Shown here piece after piece: positions 1 to 11,322 of a DNA stretch of 64,000 nucleotides. Every line of letters begins with the position of its first letter. Within the stretch, counting starts at the first letter, position 1. A program made the translations under genes and the position numbers. Below the pieces are notes generated by a model that was given only the letters and a program-made list of their open reading frames with translations, did not search any database and was not told the DNA's origin. The stretch comes from Papaver somniferum (lineage: Eukaryota > Streptophyta > Magnoliopsida > Ranunculales > Papaveraceae). Location of the stretch: assembly GCF_003573695.1 (NCBI RefSeq), contig NC_039367.1, forward strand, positions 30,776,442-30,840,441, written 5' to 3'.

Positions 1-2
1 AC

Positions 3-83
3 CTCTCTAATGTTGCAATGAATGTTGTTGTTCACAAGCTCAAAGACCCGTTGTCTCATGAGGATTCTGAATCGTCCATATGA
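3..83 (+). CDS. C-terminal tail of an ORF cut by the window edge
   Basis: An open frame runs from the left edge for 26 codons and ends in TGA at 81-83; the tail reads ...HKLKDPLSHEDSESSI. It lies about 1.7 kb upstream of the 3' LTR at 1780. In SIRE/Maximus-type Copia elements the last pol or envelope-like ORF ends at such a distance from the LTR, so this is probably the end of that element's last protein. The piece is too short to assign a domain and it could be a chance open frame. Confidence 0.3.
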   Translation, partial: LSNVAMNVVVHKLKDPLSHEDSESSI

Positions 84-1779
84 TCTTAGTTCGTGTTTTG
101 AATAGCACTGGAGTCTGTTTTATTTTAGCCTGTGTTATTTATTTATTTTTCCTAGTATTTCCTCTTTTTGGCTTAGTTGGAATAATAACTAGTGCTTGAA
201 TAACAATGATTGTGACTACAAATAGCTATTATTTTTCATCTTCTTGTTCTTTTTAGGTTTATTTGATTTAAATTCTAAAAATATTTGGAGAATGATGTTT
301 TTGCAGTATTAATCTTTATGATTTGATATATTTCAATTTTTTATGCGATATTGGTGTTTACGTCCGTGAACTATGTTTATCCATACTCTGTCAAAAGTAA
401 AGTCGTATGTGATCGGTATTCACGTACTGATGAAAGAATGAATAGACTTTTGACAAATACAAAAGTTAAGCCTATATTTTCAAACATTTGATGGAAGATA
501 GGTTAAAATCTTTTGTTTTCAAGGATTATGTCTATTAATGTCGTTATGCAAATAGTGATTGAAAATAGAATGAATCCTTGTGTATTCCGCAGTATTTATC
601 ATCCCTGATCCATATTTTTATGTATTACTGTGAGGCTCCGTAATGCATCTTATGTTGAGCACTATACAACCAAGTTGATTTATTAGCTTAGTTGGTGTTC
701 CGTGAGATATGTTATGTCGAGCATATTGAACTAAATTAATCATCTTGTTTGATTATTTAGTTATTGCTCCGTAAGTTTTCTTATGTCGAGCAAAACAAAT
801 GACAATTAAATTGATTACTCTTGTGATTAGTTTGGTTGTGTATTCCAATTAGATTAATTGTGAGTTCTCTTGTAATTAATCTAGTTGAGTATTTTCGTGT
901 CTCCATAAGTTCTCTTATGTTGAGCATAATCAATTGAATTGATTACTTCTTGTGTTTAATTTGATTGTGTATTCCGATTAAATTAATCATGGGTTTTCTT
1001 GTGATTAATTTTATTGAGTTTTTTGGATATAGAAAATCATTCTCATTGTTTTTGGTGTCTAATAAAATCCTTCTTTTCTTTTGAAATTAAGGTCGCTCTT
1101 GTTGTTCTTTCGGGAATGACATCAAACGGGGGAGAGTTCTTTTGAACTTGTGCTTAATGGTCATATCTTGAGGGGTGTGCGGCTGTGGAATATTAGAGGG
1201 GTTATCTTGTATCTTTAAACTCCTTGATGAATGCATTTAGCTTCGGCTTTATGATTGCATCTAAATTAGTTGGTATGTATTTTTTCCCTTTGTCATGAAA
1301 TGTCTCTTTCGGAAATTTCATTATGATCCCGTTCTTGTACCTTTGCCAATTTTATTGAAAAAAAGGGGAGAATTAATATGTAGTTCATACTAAAAATACA
1401 TATGGTTTTCGGATCATTGTGTAAGGGGGAGTGGTTTCCATGTGAGATGGAGTATTGACTAAGGCGGAGTGATACGTATAACCATAGTATTATTGTTGGA
1501 GTTGTGATACAATTGAACTTTGACATTGTGTAATAATACTATGACACTGTATAACAATGATCGAGACCGATGCTTTCTCATTGTTATAGCTACGGATCTT
1601 CAACAACAGTGATGCTAAACTTACAACCTTTGGGATCATTGGAGTACTTGGAAGTGATGAAGATTTCGATAAATGTTGAAGATTACACATGTGGAATAGG
1701 AGATATTAAAGTTTCTTTATCTTTTTTGTATTCCATATGTATTGATAGTTTTGTCAATAAAATTGACAAAGGGGGAGAT
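84..1779 (+). mobile_element. Non-coding 3' internal region of a SIRE/Maximus-like Copia element
   Basis: No credible gene is present. The segment ends in a polypurine tract (AAAGGGGGAGAT at 1768-1779) directly before the LTR start TGTTAGAGC. The last ~480 bp (about 1290-1779) is also present, inverted, at 58333-58840 next to the other full LTR, which identifies it as element-internal. It carries further purine tracts of the type GGGGGAG near 1126, 1362 and 1422. The 620-1020 part is a decayed tandem repeat listed separately. Confidence 0.7.
620..1020 (+). repeat. Decayed tandem repeat inside the Copia 3' region
   Basis: The motif GCTCCGTAAG...TTATGTCGAGCA recurs about four times (near 634, 697, 766, 903), each time followed by A/T-rich text of the form TTGATTA...CTTGTGATTAATTTG. 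Copies differ by many substitutions and the spacing is irregular (about 63-137 bp). It has no coding capacity in any frame. It probably arose by slippage in the non-coding tail of the element. Confidence 0.6.
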
Positions 1780-4228
1780 TGTTAGAGCATTGCTCGGTCG
1801 AACTCGCATCCGTTGCTATCTCAAGCATGTTTGTCGATGTTAGAGATCAAAACAATAAGTCTTGATTTCTAGTCTATTATAGCTAAGTCTCGGACTAGGA
1901 TAGAAAGTGTAGTTGAGCTCAAGAACTTCATGGCGACTCATCATACAAGTAGAAGAACTACTCAAGGAACCGGTGGAACTTCTCGACACAAAGGTATGTG
2001 AACACTTGAACTTATCTATCACTCAAAAGTCTATCTACTCTATCTCCTACTCTTTGAGACAAGAAGTCGTATGTTATATATATAAACTTGGATTATACAC
2101 ATTTGGTATTTAGAGCCGAGTATACCTCGCCTATCTATATCTCGAAATATGTGTTGGTAAGCTTTTCGCTTCGATCAAGAATATCTTTAACATGTGATGA
2201 AAGTCATGATATGTTTCAATCATCTTGAAAATTGTTTTGACGAGAAATGGTGTAACAACTAAGTAACGTCCTCTAAGAATGTTTCAATGATTGAAATGAG
2301 AGTTTACATAACCTATGGTGGACATAAACATTGTTGTGGAAACACACTTATGTATAAGTCCTATTCCTTGAACCAAAGTTTACGAACTTTGTTGATCAAG
2401 AGAAATCGGAAGAATGGCATAATGCCAAGTCCGCGAACTTAATCCGCGAACTGCCGAACTTCTCATCTCGAGAAATTATTCTGGAGTTGACAAACTAGTT
2501 GTGTGAGTACCAGTCCGCGAATCCAGTCCGCGAACCGGCAGAAGGTCTCTTGCCGAGATTTTCTGCTGGAGTTTGTAAACTCTGCCCAGTTGCTTAAGTA
2601 TGCAAACCTAGTGTGCGAACTTGAGAAAGGTTATATATCTGAGGATGATTTCTGAACTTAAACTTATAAATACTAAGGAATGAAGTATGCAAATCGTGGC
2701 TATAAAAGTTCATGAACCGATTCAAGTGAATAAAATCATCTTTGCTTCAATTGTATCTTGTGTAGTACATAAGATTTCCTTCCAATTGAACAACTCTCTA
2801 ACTAGCTCATTTGAAGTCATTTGAACTAGTTTTGGTGAAGAAAAACATGGAGATATGAAATGCTCATATGACTAACCATTTGGTTAAATGTTGTTGAACC
2901 AACAAGTGCATACGTTTGGGTACGGTTAACAAACCTAGAAGCGTGCATTGTCAAGTATATATAACAAGCTAAGTTTTCGATCTAACGATTGAGAAATATT
3001 AGCTTGAATCTAAATCAAGTTTTCATCTCACGGTGAATATTGAATGCTAACATTGATTGCAAACCCTGATTTGAAAGACTATATAAAGGAGACATCTAGT
3101 ATTATGCAAAACTAATCCCACACCTTATGTGCGATACTAGTTTGCGTGCTAGAGTCGATTCTCCTTTAACCCTCTGGTTTTATTTTCTTAAACCGGGATA
3201 ACGACTTAAAGACTTCATTGTGTGAAGCCAGACCGATGCTACTATTATCGTAGTTGTGTGATCAGATCTTGCATCTTCTATTGTACGAGTACAATCAGAT
3301 TGATTGGCATGATATTGATATCTCCGATAGGCAAGATATAAAAACTAATCAAAAACATCTTCGTCTCATTTTTTGTGATTCCGCAACATCTTGTTTCGCT
3401 ACCATACAATTAAGATTGTTGTGAGGTGATTGATAACTCTAGGCTGTTCTTCGGGAATATAAGACCGGATTATCAATTGGTTCCTGTTCACCTTGATTAT
3501 TATCAAAAGACGGAACAAAACATTTAGGGTGTATCTGTGGGAGACAGATTGATCCTTTGATAGACTTGTCTGTGTGAGACAGATTTGTTTATTGTCAAAG
3601 CATGCGATTTTGGATCGTAGCAACTCTTAGTTGTGGGTGAGATCAGATAAGGGAATCAAGTGCGCGGTATCCTGCTGGGATCAGAGGCGTAGGAGCATAA
3701 CTGTACGTTGGATCAGTGGGAGATTGATTGGGGTTCAACTACAGTCCAGTCCGAAGTTAGCTTGGAGTAGGCTAGTATCTGTAGCGGCTTAATACAGTGT
3801 GTGTTCAATCTGGACTAGGTCCCGGGGTTTTCTGCATTTGCGGTTTCCTCGTTAACAAAATTTCTGGTGTCTGTGTTATTTCAATTTCCGCATTATATTG
3901 TTTTATCTTTATAATTGAAATAATACAGGTTGTGCGTTTAAATCATAAATTAGAATAATCCAACCTTTGGTTGTTGATTGTCATTGCCTGATCCTTGGAT
4001 ATTGGTCTTTGGTACCATCCAAGTTATTCCTTGTGTTTGATTAAAGACTCGATGATTTCTATTAGCTCGAGTAAATCAAAAAAAGAGAGAGATATTAACT
4101 CCTCGATTTACTTTATTCTAGATTGAGTCTGACTGTCTAGTTGTTTCTCTATTAAAGTATATTGGAGTTAGTCCATACAGATTGCTAAGAGAAATATTGG
4201 GTGGTGTTATTAGACCCCCGCTTTTACA
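1780..4228 (+). mobile_element. 3' LTR of a SIRE/Maximus-like Copia element (2449 bp)
   Basis: Starts TGTTAGAGCATTGCTCGG immediately after a polypurine tract and ends ...GACCCCCGCTTTTACA, so it has TG...CA ends. The same sequence appears as a full copy on the minus strand (55847-58332) and as partial copies at 4229, 58843, 59654 and 62546. A 2.4-kb LTR and a long non-coding tail before it fit the SIRE/Maximus lineage of plant Ty1/Copia. It contains no ORF worth reporting; short open frames such as the one at 1913-2113 are chance. The matching 5' LTR lies outside the window. Confidence 0.85.
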
Positions 4229-5797
4229 GGTTTGTTCATGAACTAATACATTTATATAATATGAAATGCAATCTTTTACAAACCGTGGCTATAAATTTCA
4301 TAAATTGATTCGAGTGAATCAAAATCAGTTTTTCTTCAATTGTGTCTTGTATACTTCTACAAGAATATAAACAATTGAACAACTCTAAAACTAGTTTCAT
4401 TTAAGTCATTTGAACTATTTATGGTTAAGATGAATATGGTTGATATGAAAGTGTTCATATGTTAACTTTGATTAACTATTGTTGAGCCAACAAAGGTGTA
4501 CACGTTTAGGTACAGTTACTCATATCTAAATGAAGTCACTTTTCGTTTGTGTGTAACAAGCTAAGTTCTATCTAACGGTTGAAAGATATTATCTTGAGTC
4601 TAATCAGGTTTTTATCTAACGTTGAATTATGAATGCTTTGTTACCAAGGTAACATTGATTGCAAACCCTGATTTGAATACTATATAAGGGAGAACTTTAG
4701 CAACTGGAAACCTAATCCCCACACCTTCTGTGTGATATTAGATGCGACTAGAGTCGATTCTCCTTTAACCTTAGATTTTTCCAAAACCCAGTAGGTTAAC
4801 GATTTGAAGACTTCATTGGATTGTGAAGCCAGACCCAACTATTTTCTTTGCAGTTGCGTGTTCTGATCTTGCTGTTTTCTATCGTCATTGAGTACTATGT
4901 TCTCTAAGATTGGCTCGAGATTTAATCTTCGATAAGCAAGATTAAAAGTAGTCACAAACATCTACATCCCATCGTTTGTGATTCCACTATACGATTAAGA
5001 TTATTGTGAGGTGATTGATATTACTAGGCTGTTCTTCGGGAATATATGTCTGGTGTATCAATTGGTTCCTGTTTACCTTGATTTATCAAATACGGAACAA
5101 AACTCATAGGTATATATGTGGGAGACAAATTTATTTATTCAATAGACTTTTCTATGTCGGACAGATTGGTTTATCAAGTCTTCGACTTTGGATCGTAGAA
5201 ACTCTTAGTTGTGGGTGAAATCAGCTAAATAAATCAAGTGCGCTGAGTCCTGCTGGGATTTATAGGCGTAAGGAATGCGATTGTACCTTGATCAGTGTGA
5301 GATTCGTTAGGGATCAACTACATTCCAGTCCGAAGTTAACTTGGAATAGGCTAGTGTCTGTAGCGGCTTAATACAATGTGGTATTCAAATCTGGACTAGG
5401 TCCCAGGGTTTTTCTACATTTGCGGTTTCCTCGTTAACAAAACTTCTGGTGTCTGTGTTATTTCTTTTCCGCATCATATTTTCTATATAATTGAAATATC
5501 ACAGGTTGTGCGTAAGTTCAATCAATTGTGAACCAACCTTTGGTTGTTGCTTAAATTGATTGACACTTGGATATTGGTTTTTGATACCGTACAAGTTATT
5601 TCTTATATTCAATCGGCTCGTAAATTCCTATTTGTTTGATTGCAGATTGATTAGATAAATAGAGATATAACTCTCAGATATACTTTTCTTAAGATTGAGT
5701 ATGACTGTCTAGTTGATTCTCTTGAAAGTATATTGGAGTTAGTCCATACGGATTTCTAAGTGAAATATTGGATGTGGTTGTTAGACCCCCGCTTTTT
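4229..5797 (+). mobile_element. 5'-truncated copy of the same Copia LTR
   Basis: Begins in the LTR interior (TTTGTTCATGAACTAATAC, equivalent to about 900 bp into the copy at 62546) and runs to the normal LTR end (...GACCCCCGCTTTTTCCC). It abuts the end of the intact LTR at 4228. The simplest reading is that the element owning LTR 1780-4228 inserted into this older LTR and the left part of the older LTR lies off-window. A short ORF at 5015-5218 is in LTR sequence and is not a gene. Confidence 0.8.
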
Positions 5798-6993
5798 CCC
5801 AATTAATTAATATCCAAGAAGATTCAGGTGCACTATCTCATTCACTGTTGGAGGAGAGAATGCAATGTAAGCTGAAACTTATAAATGTGGAAGCTTTGGA
5901 GGCTAGAAAATGTCAGTCGAGAGCTAAGCATAACGGCTTTAAGTGGGGAGACTCTAATACTAGATACTTTCACAATATTGCTAGTGCTAGGAAAAAGAGG
6001 AACACAATAGCTAAGCTTCAAGTTGGTGGAGTAGATTGCTTTGATCAAAATATTATCAAAGAAGAAATAAGAAATTTCTACATTAACTTGTTTTCTCAAC
6101 AAAACAGTGTATGCTCTTCAATGGATAATCTTCATTTTCCCACTATTAAGTTGGAAGACAAACATTGGATGGAAAGATACTTCACGGAGGAGGAGGTTTG
6201 GGGGGTGATTAAATGTATGGGCAGCAACAAGTCACCTGGACCTGATGGTTTCACAACTGAGTTTTTCAAGCCTTGTTGGAGTACTATTAAAAAAGATTTT
6301 ATGAAGTTGATGAAGGATTTCCACAAGTATGGCTCAATAAACTAGAGATTCAAATGTTCTTTCATAACTCTGATCCTTAAGAAGGAAGACTCTTGCACTC
6401 TCAAATATTTTAAACTATTAAGTCTTATTGGAAGTGTATATAAAATCTTTCTAAAATTTTTGCTTTGAGACTCAAGAAAGTTCTTCCTGATCTTATATCT
6501 GAATTCCAAGGAGAATTTATTCATGGAAAGAAAATCTTGGATGGAGTTCTTATTGCTAATGAGTGTGTGGATAGTATGATAAAAGAAAAGAAACCTGGAA
6601 TTCTTTGCAAGATTGATATGGAAAAAGCATTTGATAATGTGAATTGGGACTCTCTTTTTACTATTCTTCAAAAACATGACTTTGGAGGAAAATGAATTTC
6701 TTGGATCAAATGTTGTGTATCTTCATCTTACTTGTCTACTTTGGTGAATGGGGGTTCTTCTGAGAAGTTCAAGCCAAGTAAGGGGATTAGGCAAGGAGAT
6801 TCTTTGTCTCCTTATTTGTTCCTTTTGGTGGTTAAGGGGATGTAAAAATTGATAAATGATTCAGTTCAAAGAGGCCACTTAAAAGGTTTTCAAGTGGTTG
6901 AAAATGGTGTAATGATCTCTCACCTACAGTTTGTAGATGATACTTTGATTTTCACTGACACTTCCATGGAGGAGGTCAGGAGATTTTTCATTA
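5798..6993 (+). pseudogene. L1-type LINE, endonuclease/RT part, before the inserted DNA element
   Basis: The reading frame of a plant LINE ORF2 is recognisable but broken. 5848-6345 contains the linker after the endonuclease and the start of the reverse transcriptase (motif NKSPGPDGF). A second frame at 6465-6695 holds the next RT blocks (FQGEFIHGKKILDGVL, KIDMEKAFDNVNW). Further on RQGDSLSPYLF and FVDD (in place of the usual FADD catalytic box) can be read around 6790-6950. Stops near 6343, 6693 and 6843 plus at least one frame change make it non-functional. The 5' end (ORF1 and endonuclease) is missing, typical of 5' truncation; it starts at the LTR end at 5797. The rest resumes at 8411. 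Confidence 0.85.
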
Positions 6994-8410
6994 GGGAAAA
7001 ATATCGTTTGGTCCTTTTTTAGGTGGGCCCATCTCAGTTTAGTCCTTTGGGAAAGCGCCTTTACTGTTTGGTCCACAATTATTTAAAAATATTAAATAGA
7101 CAAAAGTACCCTTTCGTGTTAATTTCTACTTATTTTTTGTAGCAGTTCATTCATCACAATGAACTCCTGTTAATTTCTACTTATTTTTTAGAAATCACCT
7201 ATATAAACCAGAGTTCATTCCAGAAATCAACTTCATATAAAAACCTAAAAAAATCAGAGTTCATTCCAGAAATGTACTCCATATAAAAACCCAAAAAATA
7301 ACAGAGTTCATTCCAGAAATAAATTCCATATAAAAACCCAAACGAACTCCATATAAAAACCTAAAAAAACAGAGTTCATTCCAGAAACGAACTCCATATA
7401 AAAACCTAAAAAAACAGGAGTTCATTCCAGAAACGAACTTCATATAAAAACCTAAAAAACCCGGAGTTCATTCCAGAAACGAACTCCATATAAAAAACCT
7501 AAAAAAACAGAGTTCATTCCAAAAATGAACTCCATATAAAAACCTAAAAACACCAGAGTTCATTCCAGAAACGAACTCCATATAAAAACCTAAAAATTAG
7601 AGTTCATTCCATAAATGAACCAACAAAAAAATCCATAAACACCTAACTTCATCTTCATCATTTTTCAACACCAGCAAAAAAGCATCAAATTCAAGATCTT
7701 CAACACGAGCAGCAAACATCATGAAATCAAAGATCAACATCAAAATCAAGATCTTCAACATAAAAAATCAAGATCTTCAACACGAGCAGAAAAACATCCT
7801 TCACGATGAACCTTATTTCATATCTAATTTCACAGCAAACATCAGTATCAGTTCATTCTTTCAATAACAGCAGATGAATCTTCCACAAATAGATCTTCAA
7901 CAACAGCAGATGAGTTCGTCTTCATCATCAACAATCTTAATAGCAGCAGCAAACCTGAGTTCGTCGTAAATCGTCTTCATCATCAGCAACATGAGCAACA
8001 CCAAACGTATTTAACATTAGAAGCAACAACGTATTCATCATCAACAACTAACTTCATCGTCTTCATCATTTGTTTGCTCGTGGAGACGCCATTGTTAGGC
8101 AGGAAGAAAAAGAATAAAAAAGGAAAGAGAAAGTAGATCTGAAAACATAGAGGTGAGAGAAAATAAATTTAAAAATAATAACTCTCTTGATAATTGACTA
8201 TATATATCCTAGGGTGATGTCATGGGTGATGTAATGGTCCCAAAAGGGTATTTCTTCCACTAGAAGATGACATTTACATCATCCATGACGTCATCCCAGG
8301 ACCAAACTATAATATATTTTCCTAAATAGGACCAAACAGACACATGACTGAGTCAACTGGAGTAAACTCTATCTAATATATTATTTCTAGGACCTAATAG
8401 TATTTCCTAC
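6994..8410. mobile_element. Non-autonomous Mutator-like element inserted in the LINE
   Basis: The insertion interrupts the LINE RT frame just after the FVDD box. The flanks are a near-perfect 9-bp duplication (TTTTCATTA at 6985-6993, TTTTAATTA at 8411-8419), the size made by Mutator-like transposases. The ends are weakly inverted: GGGAAAAATATCGTTTGGTCC at the left against the complement GTAGGAAATACTATTAGGTCC at the right, 14 of 21 matching without gaps. GGTCC(A/T)AA motifs recur near both ends. No transposase is encoded. Inside are a minisatellite (7200-7620) and a low-complexity CTTCATCATC-rich stretch (7620-8110) that may be captured 5'-UTR-like sequence. Confidence 0.7.
7200..7620 (+). repeat. 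46-bp minisatellite
   Basis: About nine tandem units of roughly 46 bp, each with GAGTTCATTCCAGAAACGAA followed by CTCCATATAAAAACC and an A-run. Units differ at a few positions; one spacing is about 68 bp where the start of a unit is lost. The repeat lies wholly within the Mutator-like element at 6994-8410. An open frame on the minus strand here only reflects the repeat period and is not a gene. Confidence 0.9.
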
Positions 8411-9990
8411 TTTTAATTATTCTCCATGTGTGAGTCTTTAACATGATTGAAACTGAATCTAGAGAAAGGTACAATGATCAGTGTGGGAGATGAAAATAAC
8501 ATTGATGATTTAGCAAAGGAACTTGGATGCAAGACTGAAAAGATTCTTTTCACTTATCTAGGGATGCCTATTGGATATCATTGGAGATGTACTTCAGTAT
8601 GGGAGAAGGTGCTAAGAAGATTGGAACCAAGATTGTCAACTTGGAAAAAGAAAACATTGAACAAAGCAGGTAGACTCACTTTAATTAAGCATTGTTTATC
8701 CAGTCTCCACATTTACTTCCTGTCACTTTTTCATCTTCTTGTAAGTGTGGAAAAGAAATTGATAAAGCTTATAAGAAACTTTCTTTGGGGAGCTGCTGAA
8801 GGAAGAAGAAAAATTGTTTAGGTAGGATGGCCTAAAGTTTGTTTACCAAAGTAGAATGATGGTTTAGGAGTTAGGAATTTGAGGAAATGCAACAAAGCTC
8901 TTCTATCTAAATGGGGTTACAAATATTCAACTAATAAAAATGCTATATGGAGGAGATTAGTGCAACAGAAGTTTGGGGTGAAACAAGATATTCTTATGCC
9001 AGAAATAGATAGTAAACCACAATGCAGAAGCTTATAGAAGAATGTTGTGAATGTGACTCATAACTTACAGAATACAGTTTAATTTACTTTAAGAAACGGA
9101 AGAGGCATTCGGTTCTGGAAGGACAAATGATTGAACAGAGGATGCTTGAAGGACATTTTTCCGGTGATTTACGCTGCAGCCAGAGATAAAGACATCTCAA
9201 TTGCTGAGATGATAGTCATTGATGGATGGAGATATGATTTTAAGAAACCTATGGATGCTAATGAGAGGCTGGAATGAGACTTACTCAGAAGAGATATTGG
9301 TACTATCCCTATGCTAGAAGAGGAGGAAGATGAGCTGTATATTATGGAGGATTTTTCAACAAAGAAGTGTTACAACATCTTGATGGGAGATCTGGAGCCT
9401 TGTCAGTTCGAAATACATGTGTGGAAGAGAGGCATACGAAATAGGGTGAGTTTTATGTTGTGGGCAGCTTTTCATCACTCACTTCTCACAAGAGATATGT
9501 TGAGAAGTAAAGGAATCCAGGTGGAGAATGACATATGTGTGTTATGCAACTTTGTAAGAGAGTCTTCAGATCATATATTCATCCATTGCTCTTATTCTTT
9601 TGATCTATGGGATTATTTCATTAAGTCTTTCAAAATCTCTTGGCTTTTACCTAGAAATTTTCTTGGATTGTTTGATGCTTGGTAATGGAATACTTTACAA
9701 GGGAGAGGGAAGAAAGTTTGGGATATCATTTACTTTTCCATTTGCTGGATCATCTGGAATGAGAGAAATCACCGTGTCTTTGGTAAAATACACAAGAGCA
9801 CAGATGAAGATATTGATATGATAAAGCAAACTGTAGTGTTATGGTGTAGTGACTCTGATAATTTTAAATTTGTTGATCCTAACCTTATCTGGAGCAATTG
9901 GGAGTTGCTTATGAGCATATAATTGTAGCTCAAAACAATTTTTTTTTTCTCTTTTATACAACCTTTCTCATTCAAAGAAAACATATCAGG
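8411..9990 (+). pseudogene. L1-type LINE, C-terminal RT and zf-RVT part
   Basis: Continues the LINE after the inserted element. 8447-8821 holds the RT thumb region (KLNLEKGTMISVG, YLGMPIGYHW, WKKKTLNKAGRLTLIK), as in plant L1 ORF2. 9311-9685 carries the zf-RVT zinc-binding region (NRVSFMLWAAFHHSLLTRD followed by CVLCN and DHIFIHC). Stops, for example near 8819 and 9683, interrupt the frame. I find no RNase H domain after zf-RVT, unlike the minus-strand LINE at 19-25 kb, so this may be a different subfamily or a decayed 3' end. The 3' boundary near 9990 is approximate; there is no clear poly(A). Confidence 0.8.
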
Positions 9991-10915
9991 GTCTTAAAAT
10001 TTTCACACACAATGTGCAAATTCAGTATTTATGTCCTGCAACCCAATTCAAACATCTAGATTTTGAGTAGATTTATATTGCCTTTGCACTAGATGACTGC
10101 TGCAGCAGTAGAGGCCGACCAACCATCAATCTCATCTAGCCCCTCCGCCACACGCGCGCACCTCTCTGGTCTACTATCATTAGCAGATGCCACATGTACT
10201 CCTTCACAGTTAAGCAATGGTTCTAAACGAACCGAGGGAGAAAAACTAAAGCAAAACCGCCTCTCACAGAATTTTTATTTTATTTTATTCGTGGCTCCCA
10301 GTGGGGCACGACCCTCGGAAGACGTGCAGCGGTGGGTTTGTGAGAGGCGGCTTTTTTTGTGGTTTTTCTCTCGGTTTGTTGACAATTTTTGTTTACAATT
10401 TTAGCCCTTATGTCCACATGTTAATCTGGGAATACTAACATCAAACTTTTGATGTTTTGATGAATACTAAATTCCTGGTTATCTGAATCCGATAAAAACA
10501 AGGTCTCTCTGTTAAGTGTCAACACAAAACCATTTCATTGAAATGTCATGAAAATCCAGAATAAGAAATCTCAAATCACCCGCCTATACTGATCTTTTTG
10601 GTGTCTATATAGAATAAAAATTAGTAGTGGGAAGTTATTAATTTTTTTCCCCAAGACCCTCATAAACAAAACCCTTGTGAACCCCCACTGCTTCATAAAT
10701 CAAAAAATAAATTTCACAACTTCTATAAAGAAGACATTTTTTCATGGGGATTTCAATATCACAAAGTCAGTTGTGATAGTGAAAGCAATCAACTTGGAGG
10801 ATTAGAGGTACTTTTAATTTAAACCTAAAGTCAGTTGTGGTAATGCTTCAATTTTATGAGCTCCAAGCTTAAATTCTATAAGAAGTGAAGTTTTCCGCAA
10901 TATGAGTTGATGATT
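9991..10915 (+). other. Intergenic stretch with a copy of the 36.3/41.3-kb flanking repeat
   Basis: 10009-10095 (ACAATGTGCAAATTCAG, ATTTATGTCCTGCAAC, then GTAGATTTATATTGCCTT) matches, in the same order, the sequence that flanks the Copia element at 36344-36372 and 41303-41322, so it is a copy of that region without the insertion. The open frame at 10093-10404 starts MTAAAVEADQPS but runs through a foldback (10231-10375) and has no recognisable domain; I do not call it a gene. 10400-10915 holds nothing I can name. Confidence 0.55.
10231..10375. repeat. Imperfect hairpin with ~38-bp arms
   Basis: The left arm (10231-10269) contains GGGAGAAAAACTAA and ACCGCCTCTCACA; the right arm (10339-10375) contains TGTGAGAGGCGG and TTTTTCTCTCGGT, its reverse complement with a few mismatches and small bulges. 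The loop is about 69 nt. It could be a foldback/MITE remnant or a microRNA-like precursor; nothing in the sequence decides this. Confidence 0.6.
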
Positions 10916-11247
10916 TGTTGCAGTACCTACACATTTGTCTCTACTACCTTATTTAGTATTTCCCTGTTTAGTTATTACTTTCCTTTAGATAGACAGTTGC
11001 CTTTAATTCATCTATTTTAGTTAGAAGTCTTTTAGTTTTCTTTAATTACTGCAACTCGGGTAACAAGTTATGCTACATATAAATATGCTAGCCTTGTTTA
11101 CATAAAGATTATCAATCAATATAACAAACTCAGTTTATTGAAGTTTCTTCTCAAAAGTTGATGGCTAACCCCCAATCAAAGGGTTTATCCGGTTCTATTC
11201 TTTGTGCTAAGATTATTTTCCAGTGTTAAAGGTATAGAACCCTAACA
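10916..11247 (+). repeat. 5' LTR of the Gypsy element
   Basis: 332 bp, TG...CA ends. It differs from the 3' LTR (15779-16109) by a small number of substitutions and 1-2 base indels (for example CTCGGG against CTTGGG, CATAAAG against CGTAAAG), which indicates a fairly recent but not brand-new insertion. It contains TATAAATATG near 11080, a plausible TATA box for the element's own transcript. Directly downstream is the tRNA-Met-like primer site. Confidence 0.92.
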
Positions 11248-11322
11248 CCTGGATCAGAGCAGCTTCAGTTCAATCTCAAAAAAATCCACCAAATTTTTTT
11301 TAGGGTTCTTTCTTTCCTTCCA

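Noticed and set aside
7261..7443. Minus-strand ORF with repeated FWNELCFFRFLYGV
   Set aside because: Product of the 46-bp minisatellite, not a protein gene.
10093..10404. 103-codon ORF MTAAAVEADQPS...
   Set aside because: It runs straight through the foldback at 10231-10375 and has no domain or splice support.
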